Assembly: GCA_963842155.1 (NCBI GenBank)
Contig: CAWJFP010000036.1
Location: 320,624-384,623 of the forward strand
DNA from: CAWJFP01 sp963842155
GTDB lineage: Bacteria > Pseudomonadota > Alphaproteobacteria > JACZXZ01
Reading direction: 5' to 3'
Length of the DNA: 64,000 bases
Numbering within the stretch: position 1 is the stretch's first letter; every line of letters begins with the position of its first letter. Made by a program: the position numbers and the translations under genes. Shown here in pieces: positions 27,232-35,779 of the stretch. Under the pieces are notes generated by a model that saw nothing but the letters and a program-made list of their open reading frames with translations, searched no databases and was not told the origin of the DNA.

Positions 27232-28378
27232 ATGGCATTCATTCTTCCGCCGGCCGAGCCAGCCTCGCTCGGTCTCGATTCTCGAAGCACTGGATCGGCT
27301 TTGCAAGGTCATCGCGGCCCACATCGCCGAGGGCCGTTACCCGGGCGCGCAGATCGCCTTGGCCCGTCACGGCAAGCTCGCCTTCTCCCGGACGTTCGGC
27401 GCCGCGCGGCTCGAGCCGGCGCCCGCACTTGCGAAGGACGATACGCTCTGGCTGCTCTATTCCAACACGAAGGTCATCACCGCCGCGGCGATCTGGCTGC
27501 TGGTCGAGGAAGGCGCCCTCACCTTCCACGACCGGATCGCCGATCACATTCCCGAATTCGCCCGTCACGGCAAAGGCGAGATCACGCTGCTGCAGCTGCT
27601 GACGCATCAAGGCGGCTTCCCGAACGCCGAAGCCGTCACGCGCGCCGCCTGGGAGGATCACGCGCTGCTGCGGCGCGAGGTATGCGATTTCACCCTCGAA
27701 TGGGCCCCCGGCTCCGTTGTCCATTACCATCCGCTCGCGGCCCATTGGGTGGCGGCCCTACTCATCGAGGCGGTGACGAAGACGGATTTCCGCGCCTTCA
27801 TCCGCGCGCGGATCATCGAGCCGCTCGGCCTCGCCAACGAGCTTTACGTCGGACTGCCCGACGGCGAGGCGCACCGCGCGGCGGACATGCATGCGCCCTC
27901 CGAGGAGGGCGGCGGGCAAATCCGCTACCAGGAGGAGAACAGCCCGGAATTCCGCCGCGCCGGTTTCCCAGGCGCCGGCGGCTTCGCCACGGCCCGCGCC
28001 ATGGCGGCCTTCTATCAGATGATGGTGGGGCTCGGCCGCCTCGGCGAGCGGCGCCTCCTCTCGCCGCGCATGATACAATTCGTCACGCGCAACTTCACCG
28101 GCGACCGCGTCGACGAATATATGGGAATGCCCATGCATCGCGGCCTCGGCCCGCATTCGCGCGGGCTGACGCCCGGCATCCGCGGTCTAGGCTCGCTCGC
28201 CACGCCGCGCAGCTTCGGCCATGGCGGCGTCGGCTCGTCCTATTGCTGGGCGGATCCCGAGAGCGGCGTTTCCTTCGCCTATCTCAGCAACAGCCGAATT
28301 CCCGATCCTTGGCATTCACGGCGGCTGGACATCGTCGCCAGCATCGTCCATACGGCGATCGACGACATTCACTGGTAG
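27232..28378 (+). CDS. Serine hydrolase, beta-lactamase/D-Ala-D-Ala carboxypeptidase family (start region frameshifted)
   Basis: About 381 residues of the class-C beta-lactamase-like esterase family. The catalytic SxxK is SNTK in LLYSNTKVITAAAIWLLV. The Tyr motif lies in VVHYHPLAAHWVAALLIEA, and the third motif is HGG in FGHGGVGSSYCW. GGAG eight bases before ATG 27232 begins MAFILPPAEPASLGLDS, the usual family opening. That frame then breaks at 27281-27286 (one extra base in TTCTCGAA), and the body EALDRLCKVIAAHIAEGRYP continues in the next frame. A TTG at 27218 opens the body frame without a break but makes an unlikely N-terminus. Likely an esterase or amidase; substrate unknown. Confidence 0.8.
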
Positions 28379-28420
28379 CAGAAGAGCGGGCACTGGCAGC
28401 AAAAGAGCGGGGAGGACAGG

Positions 28421-29209
28421 ATGGGCCGTCTTCAAGGCAAACGCGCGATCGTGACCGGCGCGGGCAGCGGCATCGGGCGCGCGAGCGCGCGTCTCTTCGC
28501 GGCGGAGGGCGCGGCCGTGCTCTGCGTCGACAAGACGCGCGAGACGCTGGAGGAGACGGCGAAGGAAATCGCCGCGTCCGGGGGCAAGGCGCTCGCGCTC
28601 GCGGCGGACGTCGGGACGGAAGCGGACGTCGCCGGCTATATCGCGCGCGCGGTACGCGAATTCGGCGGGCTCGACGTGATCTACGCCAATGCCGGCATCA
28701 GCGGCGGCCTGCCGCCGCTGCTCGAGCAGACCGTCGAGCTCTGGCAAGAAGTGCTGCGGGTCAACCTGATCGGGCCCTTCCTCGCCATCAAGCACGCGGT
28801 GCCGCATATGGTGAAGCAAGGCAAGGGCTCGATCGTCTGCACCGCTTCGGTCGCGGGCTTGCGCGCCAATGCGGGCAGCAATCCCTATAGCGCGAGCAAG
28901 GCGGGCGTCATCAGCCTGGTGCAGACCGCGGCGAACTCGCTGCTCGGCACCGGCGTGCGCGTGAACGCGATCTGCCCCGGGCTGATCGAGACCGGCATGA
29001 CAAAGCCCATCTTCGACGCCGCGAAAGCGCGCGGCACGGAAGCCAGGATCGGCCAGCTCAATCCGCTGCAGCGTCCCGGCCTGCCCAAGGAGATCGCCGC
29101 CATGGCGCTGTTCCTGGCGAGCGACGACGCTTCCTACGTCAACGGGCAGGCCTTTCCGGTCGATGGCGGCTTGACGAGCACCCATCCTTTCATCCCGCCG
29201 CGCCGGTGA
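28421..29209 (+). CDS. SDR family NAD(P)-dependent oxidoreductase
   Basis: 262-residue classical short-chain dehydrogenase. Cofactor motif TGAGSGIG, NAG motif YANAGISGG, catalytic Ser in IVCTASVAG and YxxxK as NPYSASKAG, then CPGLIETGM and the usual end YVNGQAFPVDGG. An Asp after the second strand (CVDKTRE) suggests preference for NAD+. It starts 42 bases after the serine hydrolase gene and is likely cotranscribed with it, which hints at a shared but unidentified catabolic role. Confidence 0.93.
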   Translation: MGRLQGKRAIVTGAGSGIGRASARLFAAEGAAVLCVDKTRETLEETAKEIAASGGKALALAADVGTEADVAGYIARAVREFGGLDVIYANAGISGGLPPLLEQTVELWQEVLRVNLIGPFLAIKHAVPHMVKQGKGSIVCTASVAGLRANAGSNPYSASKAGVISLVQTAANSLLGTGVRVNAICPGLIETGMTKPIFDAAKARGTEARIGQLNPLQRPGLPKEIAAMALFLASDDASYVNGQAFPVDGGLTSTHPFIPPRR

Positions 29210-29293
29210 CGGGGTGTTTGACGTCGGCGGGTCGCGCGCCCAATTATAGAGCTGGCGCTGCGGCGCGACCGAGTTTTGGAGCAGGATAGCAGC

Positions 29294-30283
29294 ATGGACG
29301 ACAACAAATACCGGCCTGTCGCCGGCAATATCCTGCCGCGCTTCGCCGGCATCGCAACCTTCATGCGCCTGCCGCATCTGCCGGCCGAGGAGGCCGCGGG
29401 CGAGATCGATATCGGCCTCATCGGCGTGCCCTGGGACGGCGGTACGACGAACCGGCCCGGCGCGCGCCATGGCCCGCGCCAGATCCGCGACCTCTCCACC
29501 ATGATGCGCCACGTGAACCACGCCACGAAGGTGAAGCCCTACGATCTCGCGCGCTGCGCCGATCTTGGCGACGTGCCGGTCAACCCCATCGATCTCGAGG
29601 ATACGCTGGAGCGCATTACGAGCTATTACCGCGCGGTCGCCGAGGCCGGCATCATGCCGCTCTCCGCCGGCGGCGATCATCTCGCCACCTTGCCCATCCT
29701 GCGCGGCATCGTGCGCGACGGGCCCGTCGGGCTCGTGCATTTCGACGCCCATACCGACACCTCCGACCGCTATTTCGGCGATTGCCGCTACACGCACGGC
29801 ACGCCTTTCCGACGCGCGGTCGAGGAAGGGCTGATCGACCCCAAGCGCGCCATCCAGATCGGCATACGCGGCAGCATGTATACCGAGGACGAGAAGGATT
29901 GGGGCTATGCCCAGGGCATTCGCGTCATCGAGATCGAGGAGTTCAGCGCGCTCGGCGTGCCGACGGTGATCGAGGAAATCCACCGCGTGGTCGGCGACCG
30001 GCCCGCCTATGTCAGTTTCGACGTGGATTCGCTCGACCCGGTCTATGCCCCCGGCACGGGCACGCCCGAGATCGGCGGCCTCACCACCATGGAGGCGCAA
30101 CGCATGCTACGCGGCCTCGAGGGGCTCAAGGTCGTGGGCGGCGACGTGGTGGAGGTCTCGCCTCCTTTCGACGCCTCCGGCAACACGGCGCTGGTCGGCG
30201 CCACCATGATGTTCGAGATTCTCTGCATCCTGGCGCAGACGGTGGGCGGCCGGCGCAACGCGCAAGGTGCCAATCGCATCTGA
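29294..30283 (+). CDS. Agmatinase / ureohydrolase family protein
   Basis: 329-residue binuclear manganese hydrolase of the arginase fold, releasing urea from a guanidino substrate. Metal-binding motifs are GGDH (SAGGDHLATLPIL), DAHTDTSD (LVHFDAHTDTSD) and SFDVDSLDP, and EVSPPFD closes the site. The N-terminus DIGLIGVPWDGGTTNRPGAR, with GARHGPRQIR, is agmatinase-like, but other ureohydrolases (guanidinobutyrase, guanidinopropionase) share these features. ATG 29294 is chosen with AGGA nine bases upstream. Confidence 0.9.
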   Translation: MDDNKYRPVAGNILPRFAGIATFMRLPHLPAEEAAGEIDIGLIGVPWDGGTTNRPGARHGPRQIRDLSTMMRHVNHATKVKPYDLARCADLGDVPVNPIDLEDTLERITSYYRAVAEAGIMPLSAGGDHLATLPILRGIVRDGPVGLVHFDAHTDTSDRYFGDCRYTHGTPFRRAVEEGLIDPKRAIQIGIRGSMYTEDEKDWGYAQGIRVIEIEEFSALGVPTVIEEIHRVVGDRPAYVSFDVDSLDPVYAPGTGTPEIGGLTTMEAQRMLRGLEGLKVVGGDVVEVSPPFDASGNTALVGATMMFEILCILAQTVGGRRNAQGANRI

Positions 30284-30696
30284 GCACGGCGGAGATTGCC
30301 GCGGCCAGGAGCGTGAACCCGTAAGACTGGGTCGACAGCGGCCCGCGAACTTCCGCTCCAGGGCCGAAAGCGGCCATTGCATTCCGATCGCTGCATGGCG
30401 CAAAAGCGCCATATCCGGACATGGAAAAAGCGAAGCACATTGTATTGCAAACGGTCTCTCCATCCTCCTCCAGAAACTCACAGCATCCGTCAGTTGAATC
30501 ATAGTCGTCCGACCATCGGGTTCCATTTGGCCATCTCTCCACCTTTACGGCGCCTCGCACATCCCTACCGACAACCGACCTCTCCGACCGCCCCCGTAAT
30601 AACGACGTTAAGGCGCCGCAATGCTCTTGTCGCGGCCGCTTCCCGATTGTATGCGTGCTGGGCAGACGCCGCGCGAAGCGATGCGGCTGCCAAACG
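30284..30696. other. Gene-free region between the ureohydrolase and the N-ATPase operon ends
   Basis: 413 bases between two convergent genes. Composition is mixed, with no conserved coding frame, RNA gene or strong terminator that I can see. Confidence 0.4.
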
Positions 30697-31551
30697 TCAA
30701 GGAGCTCGGCCGCTCGTTAGCGCCTCGGCTCCGGTAATAAGGTCGAGTAATTCGGTCGTGATCTCGGTTTGCCGGGCTTGACGCGCGGATTGACGCAACT
30801 GAGAAAGCTTCCTTGTCACGTTGTCGTGCGCCGACTCCATGGCCGCGAATCGTGCGGCATTCTCGCTCGAAATGGATTCGACCCCCGCTTCCGTCAAAAG
30901 AGCGAACACATATTCCGCCATGAGCTTTTCCAGCAACGGCCGCGGCGCGAGATTGTGGAGCGGTGCCTGACTTGGTTGCTTGAGCGCCAACGAAGCGACG
31001 TCGAGCGGCAAGAGCAGACGCCGCTCGATCATGGGCGCGGCGCCCTGACGGTAGCGGCCGAATACCACCTCGACGCGCGAAACCTCGCCCCGAGCAATGC
31101 GGGTGTAGAGTTCGGTCGTGAGACCGTTGACGGTCTCGGGCGCACTGGCCAGTCTCGTCGCCATCGGCCTCGTCCAGCTTGCCGGCCGCCCGCGCTCAAG
31201 CGCAAGGGCGGCGCCGCGGCTACCCAGAACGAAGAACAGGTCATCGTCTTCGAGCATCGCTTCCGCAGCCTCGACAAGGCGCTCGTTGAAGCCGCCGACA
31301 AATCCGTGCTCGGCCGCGCAGAGAACGAGCGCGCGGCGTCCGCCCGCCACCAACGTCTCGGATGGCGGCGGCATAAGAAGAAGTGCGCCGCCGATGGCTG
31401 CGGCCATGGATTCCGCGTAACGGCGGATCCCCGGAAGTGCACGTTGCGCCTCCTGCACGCGCATGCCGGCAAGCGAGCGCATTGCGCCAACGATGTCGAG
31501 CAACTCGTCCATGCTGGCAATGTGGCCCTGAATCTCGGCAAGACGCGTCAC
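30697..31551 (-). CDS. atpG: N-ATPase gamma-type subunit
   Basis: 284-residue central-stalk subunit of the alternative F-type ATPase. It has the two terminal coiled-coil helices (MTRLAEIQGHIASMDELLDI and AAMESAHDNVTRKLSQLRQS, with ITTELLDLITGAEAL), which is the gamma-subunit signature, but the middle domain is strongly diverged from ordinary AtpG. Starts at GTG 31551, overlapping the atpA stop by four bases. Last gene of the atpDCQRBEFAG operon. Confidence 0.9.
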   Translation of the reverse strand: MTRLAEIQGHIASMDELLDIVGAMRSLAGMRVQEAQRALPGIRRYAESMAAAIGGALLLMPPPSETLVAGGRRALVLCAAEHGFVGGFNERLVEAAEAMLEDDDLFFVLGSRGAALALERGRPASWTRPMATRLASAPETVNGLTTELYTRIARGEVSRVEVVFGRYRQGAAPMIERRLLLPLDVASLALKQPSQAPLHNLAPRPLLEKLMAEYVFALLTEAGVESISSENAARFAAMESAHDNVTRKLSQLRQSARQARQTEITTELLDLITGAEALTSGRAP

Positions 31552-33095
31552 GGTCGGGCACCTCCCGGCGTAGAGTTCGACGCCATGACGGAACGTACCA
31601 GCGCCGAAAGCGAAATCTTGAGGTGTTCCCGAGTATCCTCCGGAAGGGTCTTCGCCTGATCATCGAGTGCCATGATTTCAGGGCAGTGCTCGGCAAGCCA
31701 TGGGCCGAGGCCGGATCGAAAGGCCTCCACGCGATCGAGCGGCACGGCATCGAGCACGCCATCGCTCAACGCGCAAAGCAGAGCGACCTGCTCACCGAGC
31801 GCAAGCGGCGCAAACTGGCGCTGGCCGAGCACGGCGCGAATACGCTTGCCGTGCTCGATCACTTTACGCGTGCGCTCGTCCACCATGGTGCCGAAACGGG
31901 TAAACACCTCGAGCTCAAGAAACTGCGCGTATTCGAGCCTGAGGCTTTCCGAGAGCGATTGGAGTACCGGAGCTTGCGTCTTGCCGCCGACGCGCGACAC
32001 GCTCTTGCCGACATCGACCGCCGGCTTCTGGTCTTCGTAAAAGAGGCGCGGATCAAGGTAAATCTGTCCGTCGGTGATGGAGATAAGGTTGGTCGGAATG
32101 TATGCACTGATATTGCCAGCCTGCGTCTCGGCGATTGGCAGTGCGGTAAGCGAACCGCCGCCGCGTTCGGGCGCCAGCTTCGCGGCGCGTTCGAGCAAGC
32201 GTGAATGAATGTAGAAGATGTCGCCCGGATAAGCCTCGCGTCCCGGCGGCCGGCGCAATAAGAGCGAGACCTGACGATAGGCTGCCGCGTGCTTGGTGAG
32301 ATCGTCGATCACCAGCAGGACGTCGCTCCCGCGCACCATGAAATACTCAGCCATGGTGCAGGCGGCATAGGGGGTGAGCCACTGGAGGCCGGGCGCCGCA
32401 TTGGCTTCGCCGATGACGAACAGGCAGCGCTCCGGCCTACCATAGTGGCGCACTGCCTCGATCACGCGCGCGACCGAGGACGCCTTCTGGCCGACCGCGG
32501 CGTAAACGCAGATCACGTCGCTGGAGCGTTGGTTGATGATGGTATCGACGGCGATCGCCGTCTTGCCCGTCCCGCGGTCGCCGATGATGAGCTCGCGCTG
32601 GCCCCTGCCGAGCGGAATCATGGCGTCGATCACGAGGAGTCCTGTCGCCAGGGGCCGCGTCACCAGGGCTCGATCGATGATCGCGGGCGCCGGCTGCTCG
32701 ACGGGTAAGAACTGCTCGGTATCAAGCGGCTCGCCGCCGTCGAGGGGAAGGCCCATCGCGTCAACCACGCGCCCCAGCAGAGCTTCGCCGACGGGAACAC
32801 GCGCCACTTCGCCCGTACCGTGCACGACGCTTCCAGCCGGGATTCCACTGGTATCGCCCAGCAACACGCATCCGATCGTCTCTTCGCCGAGATCGACAGC
32901 GAGGCCGCGCACGCCGCCTTCGAATATCAGCAACTCGTCAAGCTGCGTTTCCGGCAGGCCCTGTACGAACGCCACGCCGTCGCCGATCTGCAGCACGCGA
33001 CCGACATGTTCGAGTTTGGCTTCGAGTGCGAAAGCGCCGATACGTTGCCGGCTCCGGTCAAGCCATTCGCGGAGATCATCAGCGAGCGTCGCCAT
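31548..33095 (-). CDS. atpA: N-ATPase alpha subunit
   Basis: 515-residue non-catalytic nucleotide-binding subunit. P-loop GDRGTGKTAIAVDTIINQ, the alpha signature region ALPIAETQAGNISAYIPTNL with ITDGQIYLDPRLFYEDQKPA, and the arginine-finger region VGKSVSRVGGKTQAP are intact. Its sequence is diverged from housekeeping AtpA, as in other N-ATPases. The start is ATG 33095 or GTG 33101; either overlaps the end of atpF. Functions in the hexameric head with the beta subunit. Confidence 0.94.
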   Translation of the reverse strand: MATLADDLREWLDRSRQRIGAFALEAKLEHVGRVLQIGDGVAFVQGLPETQLDELLIFEGGVRGLAVDLGEETIGCVLLGDTSGIPAGSVVHGTGEVARVPVGEALLGRVVDAMGLPLDGGEPLDTEQFLPVEQPAPAIIDRALVTRPLATGLLVIDAMIPLGRGQRELIIGDRGTGKTAIAVDTIINQRSSDVICVYAAVGQKASSVARVIEAVRHYGRPERCLFVIGEANAAPGLQWLTPYAACTMAEYFMVRGSDVLLVIDDLTKHAAAYRQVSLLLRRPPGREAYPGDIFYIHSRLLERAAKLAPERGGGSLTALPIAETQAGNISAYIPTNLISITDGQIYLDPRLFYEDQKPAVDVGKSVSRVGGKTQAPVLQSLSESLRLEYAQFLELEVFTRFGTMVDERTRKVIEHGKRIRAVLGQRQFAPLALGEQVALLCALSDGVLDAVPLDRVEAFRSGLGPWLAEHCPEIMALDDQAKTLPEDTREHLKISLSALVRSVMASNSTPGGARP

Positions 33096-33834
33096 GAGCA
33101 CCGATCTCCGAACGCACGGCAGCCAGAACGCTTTGCCATGAGAAGCGCAGAATAGCCGTCGGAAAATGCAGCTCCGCTCCGGCGATCAGGTCCGGGTTCG
33201 CAGCGAACGTAATCGTGACGCCGTCACCCAACGGCCGACGCAGCCGCGCGCGCCATATCTCGGCTGTCTCCGGCGGAAGCGGCGATGCGGTTACGACCGT
33301 AAGAGCACTGCCGTCCGTAAACTGGCTGATGAGCGTATCAAGCTCCGTCTTGGGGAGCGCCTTGAGGTGTTGTTCGATCCGCTCGATCCACGCTTCGGCG
33401 CGAAGCTGCAGCGGCACCTCGCCAAGCAGTCGCCGCGCAAATTCGGCGCCAAGGTCAAGCGCGCTCCGACGAAGCTCGGCGACCGCGCGTTCACGCTCCA
33501 CCGCCAGCGTCTTGCGCGCAGCCTCAGCGAGCGCTTGCGCTTCACGTTCTGCCTGCACGCGGCGGGCTTTCGCCGCTTCCTCCGCCTGGGCTGTCGCGGT
33601 CTTGAGCACAGCTTCGCGTTCCGCCGCTATGCCGGCGCGTTCTGCTTCAATCTCGGCGAGATCGGCCTTCGCCTTGTCTTCGATAGCCTTGCCGTCATCG
33701 TATTGCTTTTGGACATCGGCTTTGCGCGCGTCGATCATGCGCAGCATCGGCTTGTAGAGGAAGCGGTGTAGCAGCCAGACCAGGACCGCGAAATTGACGG
33801 TCTGCAGCGCTAGTGTCCACCAGTCGAAATGCAT
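33079..33834 (-). CDS. atpF: N-ATPase b subunit with delta-like C-terminal extension
   Basis: 251 residues. One membrane segment (WTLALQTVNFAVLVWLLHRF) is followed by a long coiled coil rich in Ala, Glu, Lys and Arg (DARKADVQKQYDDGKAIED and the AQAEEAAKARRVQAEREAQA stretch). A folded C-terminal part (from about 165, PKTELDTLISQFTDG to LAAVRSEIGAHGD) resembles delta. Ordinary b subunits are about 160 residues; the fused form is characteristic of N-ATPases, which lack a separate atpH. It starts two bases after atpE. Confidence 0.9.
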   Translation of the reverse strand: MHFDWWTLALQTVNFAVLVWLLHRFLYKPMLRMIDARKADVQKQYDDGKAIEDKAKADLAEIEAERAGIAAEREAVLKTATAQAEEAAKARRVQAEREAQALAEAARKTLAVERERAVAELRRSALDLGAEFARRLLGEVPLQLRAEAWIERIEQHLKALPKTELDTLISQFTDGSALTVVTASPLPPETAEIWRARLRRPLGDGVTITFAANPDLIAGAELHFPTAILRFSWQSVLAAVRSEIGAHGDAR

Positions 33835-33836
33835 CG

Positions 33837-34079
33837 TCAGCCTGCGTAGGGGTTGGCAAAAAGCAGCAGCAACGCCACGACCAGGCAATAGATCGCCATC
33901 GTCTCGATCATTGCCAGGCCGACAAAGAGCGTGCGCGAGATGGTCCCGGCCGCCTCGGGCTGCCGCGCGATTGCATCCATCGCAGCCGCGACCGAACGGC
34001 CCTCGGCCAGCGCCGGTCCGATCGAGCCGATCGAGACCGCAATGACGGCGCCGATAATGCTAATGAGCTTCGCGTCCAT
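33837..34079 (-). CDS. atpE: N-ATPase c subunit (ring proteolipid)
   Basis: 80-residue two-helix hairpin: helix one IISIIGAVIAVSIGSIGPAL-like, loop ARQPEAA, helix two GLAMIETMAIYCLVVALLLL. The ion-binding carboxylate is Glu59 in MIETMAIY, followed by Thr60, and helix one carries a second Glu26 in PALAEGRS. This arrangement (Glu in helix one plus Glu-Ser/Thr in helix two) is the pattern associated with sodium coordination in N-ATPase c rings. Ion specificity is therefore inferred, not shown. Confidence 0.93.
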   Translation of the reverse strand: MDAKLISIIGAVIAVSIGSIGPALAEGRSVAAAMDAIARQPEAAGTISRTLFVGLAMIETMAIYCLVVALLLLFANPYAG

Positions 34080-34089
34080 AACACCTCCT

Positions 34090-34761
34090 TTACGTTTTTC
34101 CGACGGCGCCTACGGCGGCACCGATGAAGACAGTTGCCAGTACGGTGAAGATGTACGCCTGCACGAGGCCGACGAGAATTTCGAGGGCCATGAGCGGGAT
34201 CGGAACGAAGAGGCCTGCCAGCGCCACCACAAGCGCGATGACGAATTCGCCGCTCATGACATTGCCGAAAAGACGCACCATGAGCGAGAAGGTTCGCGTC
34301 ACCTCCGAGATGATGTTGAGCGGCAGCATGATGAGCTTGGGCTCGGCAAAGCTGGCGAGATAGCCCGCGAGGCCTCGTGCACGCACGCCGAAATAATGCA
34401 CCGAGAAGAACACGATGAGCGCCAGAGCCGCCGGCGTCTCGATCTTGCTGGTGGGGGCTTCGACACCGGGCAACACGCCGGAGAGATTGGCCGTCGCCAG
34501 AAAAATAAAGAGCGTGCCGAGCAAGGGAAGATACGGGCGCGCATCCTTGCGGATGACATCCTCGATCTGCTGCGCGATGCCGGTGACGAGAATCTCAAGC
34601 ACGATCTGGCGGCGATCGGGGTGGAGCGCGAGCCGCCGCGTCACGAGCCGGCAGACGACGGCGAGTACAATCATGATGACCCAGGTCGTTACAACCGGGC
34701 GGGTGATTGCGACCGGACCAAGATGAAAGACAACGGTGCTGGCGAGCGGCGACGGCTGCAT
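34090..34761 (-). CDS. atpB: N-ATPase a subunit
   Basis: 223-residue membrane subunit forming the ion half-channels against the c ring. The essential Arg lies in ISEVTRTFSLMVRLFGNVMS. Other family segments are PYLPLLGTLFIFLATANLSG and AYIFTVLATVFIGAAVGA. The ATG overlaps the atpR stop by one base (TAATG). About five membrane helices are evident. Confidence 0.93.
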   Translation of the reverse strand: MQPSPLASTVVFHLGPVAITRPVVTTWVIMIVLAVVCRLVTRRLALHPDRRQIVLEILVTGIAQQIEDVIRKDARPYLPLLGTLFIFLATANLSGVLPGVEAPTSKIETPAALALIVFFSVHYFGVRARGLAGYLASFAEPKLIMLPLNIISEVTRTFSLMVRLFGNVMSGEFVIALVVALAGLFVPIPLMALEILVGLVQAYIFTVLATVFIGAAVGAVGKT

Positions 34762-35048
34762 TATCCGGCGCTCCTTGCGGCGCGTAGCGCCAGGGTTCGT
34801 GCGAGGAGAAAGCCGATAAACATCGCGAGCAGCGCGGCGGCGCCGAGCTTTGCGGCAAGAGCAAGAACGATGATCGCCGCCGCGATACGGCCGAGCGTCA
34901 GCGCTACGGGGACGAACCAGCCGCGCCCGGCGGCAAACAGCGTCACCGTTCGGCGCAAGGCCGCAAAATAGACCAGACCGAACGCAAAACCGATGAACGC
35001 CATCGTTACGGCGAGAGAAGCAATCGAGATGAAGGTTTCATGGATCAT
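34761..35048 (-). CDS. atpR: N-ATPase accessory subunit AtpR
   Basis: 95-residue membrane protein with three hydrophobic helices (SIASLAVTMAFIGFAFGLVY, LTLGRIAAAIIVLALAAKLG, AALLAMFIGFLLARTLALRA). The conserved YFAALRRTVTLFA and FLLARTLALR arginines are typical of AtpR, a subunit present only in N-ATPases and proposed to interact with the c ring. It starts inside the atpQ stop (ATGA), so the two are coupled. Confidence 0.88.
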   Translation of the reverse strand: MIHETFISIASLAVTMAFIGFAFGLVYFAALRRTVTLFAAGRGWFVPVALTLGRIAAAIIVLALAAKLGAAALLAMFIGFLLARTLALRAARSAG

Positions 35049-35330
35049 TCGCTGTGCATCCTCCTCCAGGCAAGGCTGCACCCGAGGGCAAGCCCGACCA
35101 CGAGCAGCCCCAAGGTCCAGAAAATTCCCATGCCGAAGTGCCGGTCGAGCCAACGACCTGCGAAAATGCCGATCAGTGTCGGTGTCACGATGGTCCAGCC
35201 GAGCGCACCAATCATCGCCAGGTTCTGGCCGAGCGAGCGCTCGCCCTCGCGCTGCCAGCGCGCGCGCCGCTGCCGCCGCGTCCTGACTGCCTCTTCGAGT
35301 GAGCTCGTGATTGCCGGGCTGCTGCGTCAT
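35045..35330 (-). pseudogene. atpQ: N-ATPase accessory subunit AtpQ (AtpI-like), one-base frameshift near its start
   Basis: The ATG at 35330 overlaps the atpC stop (ATGA) and opens MTQQP, but the frame then goes wrong. Deleting one base from the triplet at 35316-35318 gives MTQQPAITSSLEEAVRTRRQ, then QREGERSLGQNLAMIGALGW, TLIGIFAGRWLDRHFGMG and LGLLVVGLALGCSLAWRR, a good two-helix AtpQ of about 94 residues. The body frame has no other start except an internal ATG at GQNLAM. Total length (286 bases) is one more than a multiple of three. Because every neighbour is intact, sequencing error is as likely as mutation. Confidence 0.75.
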
Positions 35331-35779
35331 TGCTCGATACCGTCGAGTGGTGTGATGCCCGGTCCGCCGGGAATGGCCGGCGCGCGTTCGGATCTGAGAA
35401 AGCGGCAGATTTGGCGGATCGCAGCGAGGTAGAGCCGCTGCGCATCGCTGCGGGCGGCCCGCTCTTCCTCGATCCCACGGCGGAATTTAGCCAGCACTTC
35501 GGTCTCAAGGTGGTGCAGATCGTCGCTCGCGATCGCCTCGCGCGTCGCGACCGTGATCGCCTCGCCGCTGCGTACTTCGAGCATGCCGCCCCGCACGGCT
35601 ACGTGATGCTCGGCCCCAGCCTGATCACGCCAGCTCACCACGGATACGGAGAGCGCCGTCAGGAAGTCGGCATGGCCCGGCAGGATGCCGAAGGCGCCGG
35701 TTTCGTCCTCGGCGCGAAGATGGGCGACATCGTTGGTTTCGATGATGATGGCGAGCGGCGTGGTCACGGCAAGCCTCAT
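35327..35779 (-). CDS. atpC: N-ATPase epsilon subunit
   Basis: 150-residue epsilon subunit: beta-sandwich MRLAVTTPLAIIIETNDVAH with AFGILPGHADFLTALSVSVV and HVAVRGGMLEVRSGEAITVA, then a C-terminal helical pair and a tail APAIPGGPGITPLDGIEQ. The start overlaps the atpD stop by four bases. The gene follows atpD directly, as in known N-ATPase operons. Confidence 0.91.
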   Translation of the reverse strand: MRLAVTTPLAIIIETNDVAHLRAEDETGAFGILPGHADFLTALSVSVVSWRDQAGAEHHVAVRGGMLEVRSGEAITVATREAIASDDLHHLETEVLAKFRRGIEEERAARSDAQRLYLAAIRQICRFLRSERAPAIPGGPGITPLDGIEQ

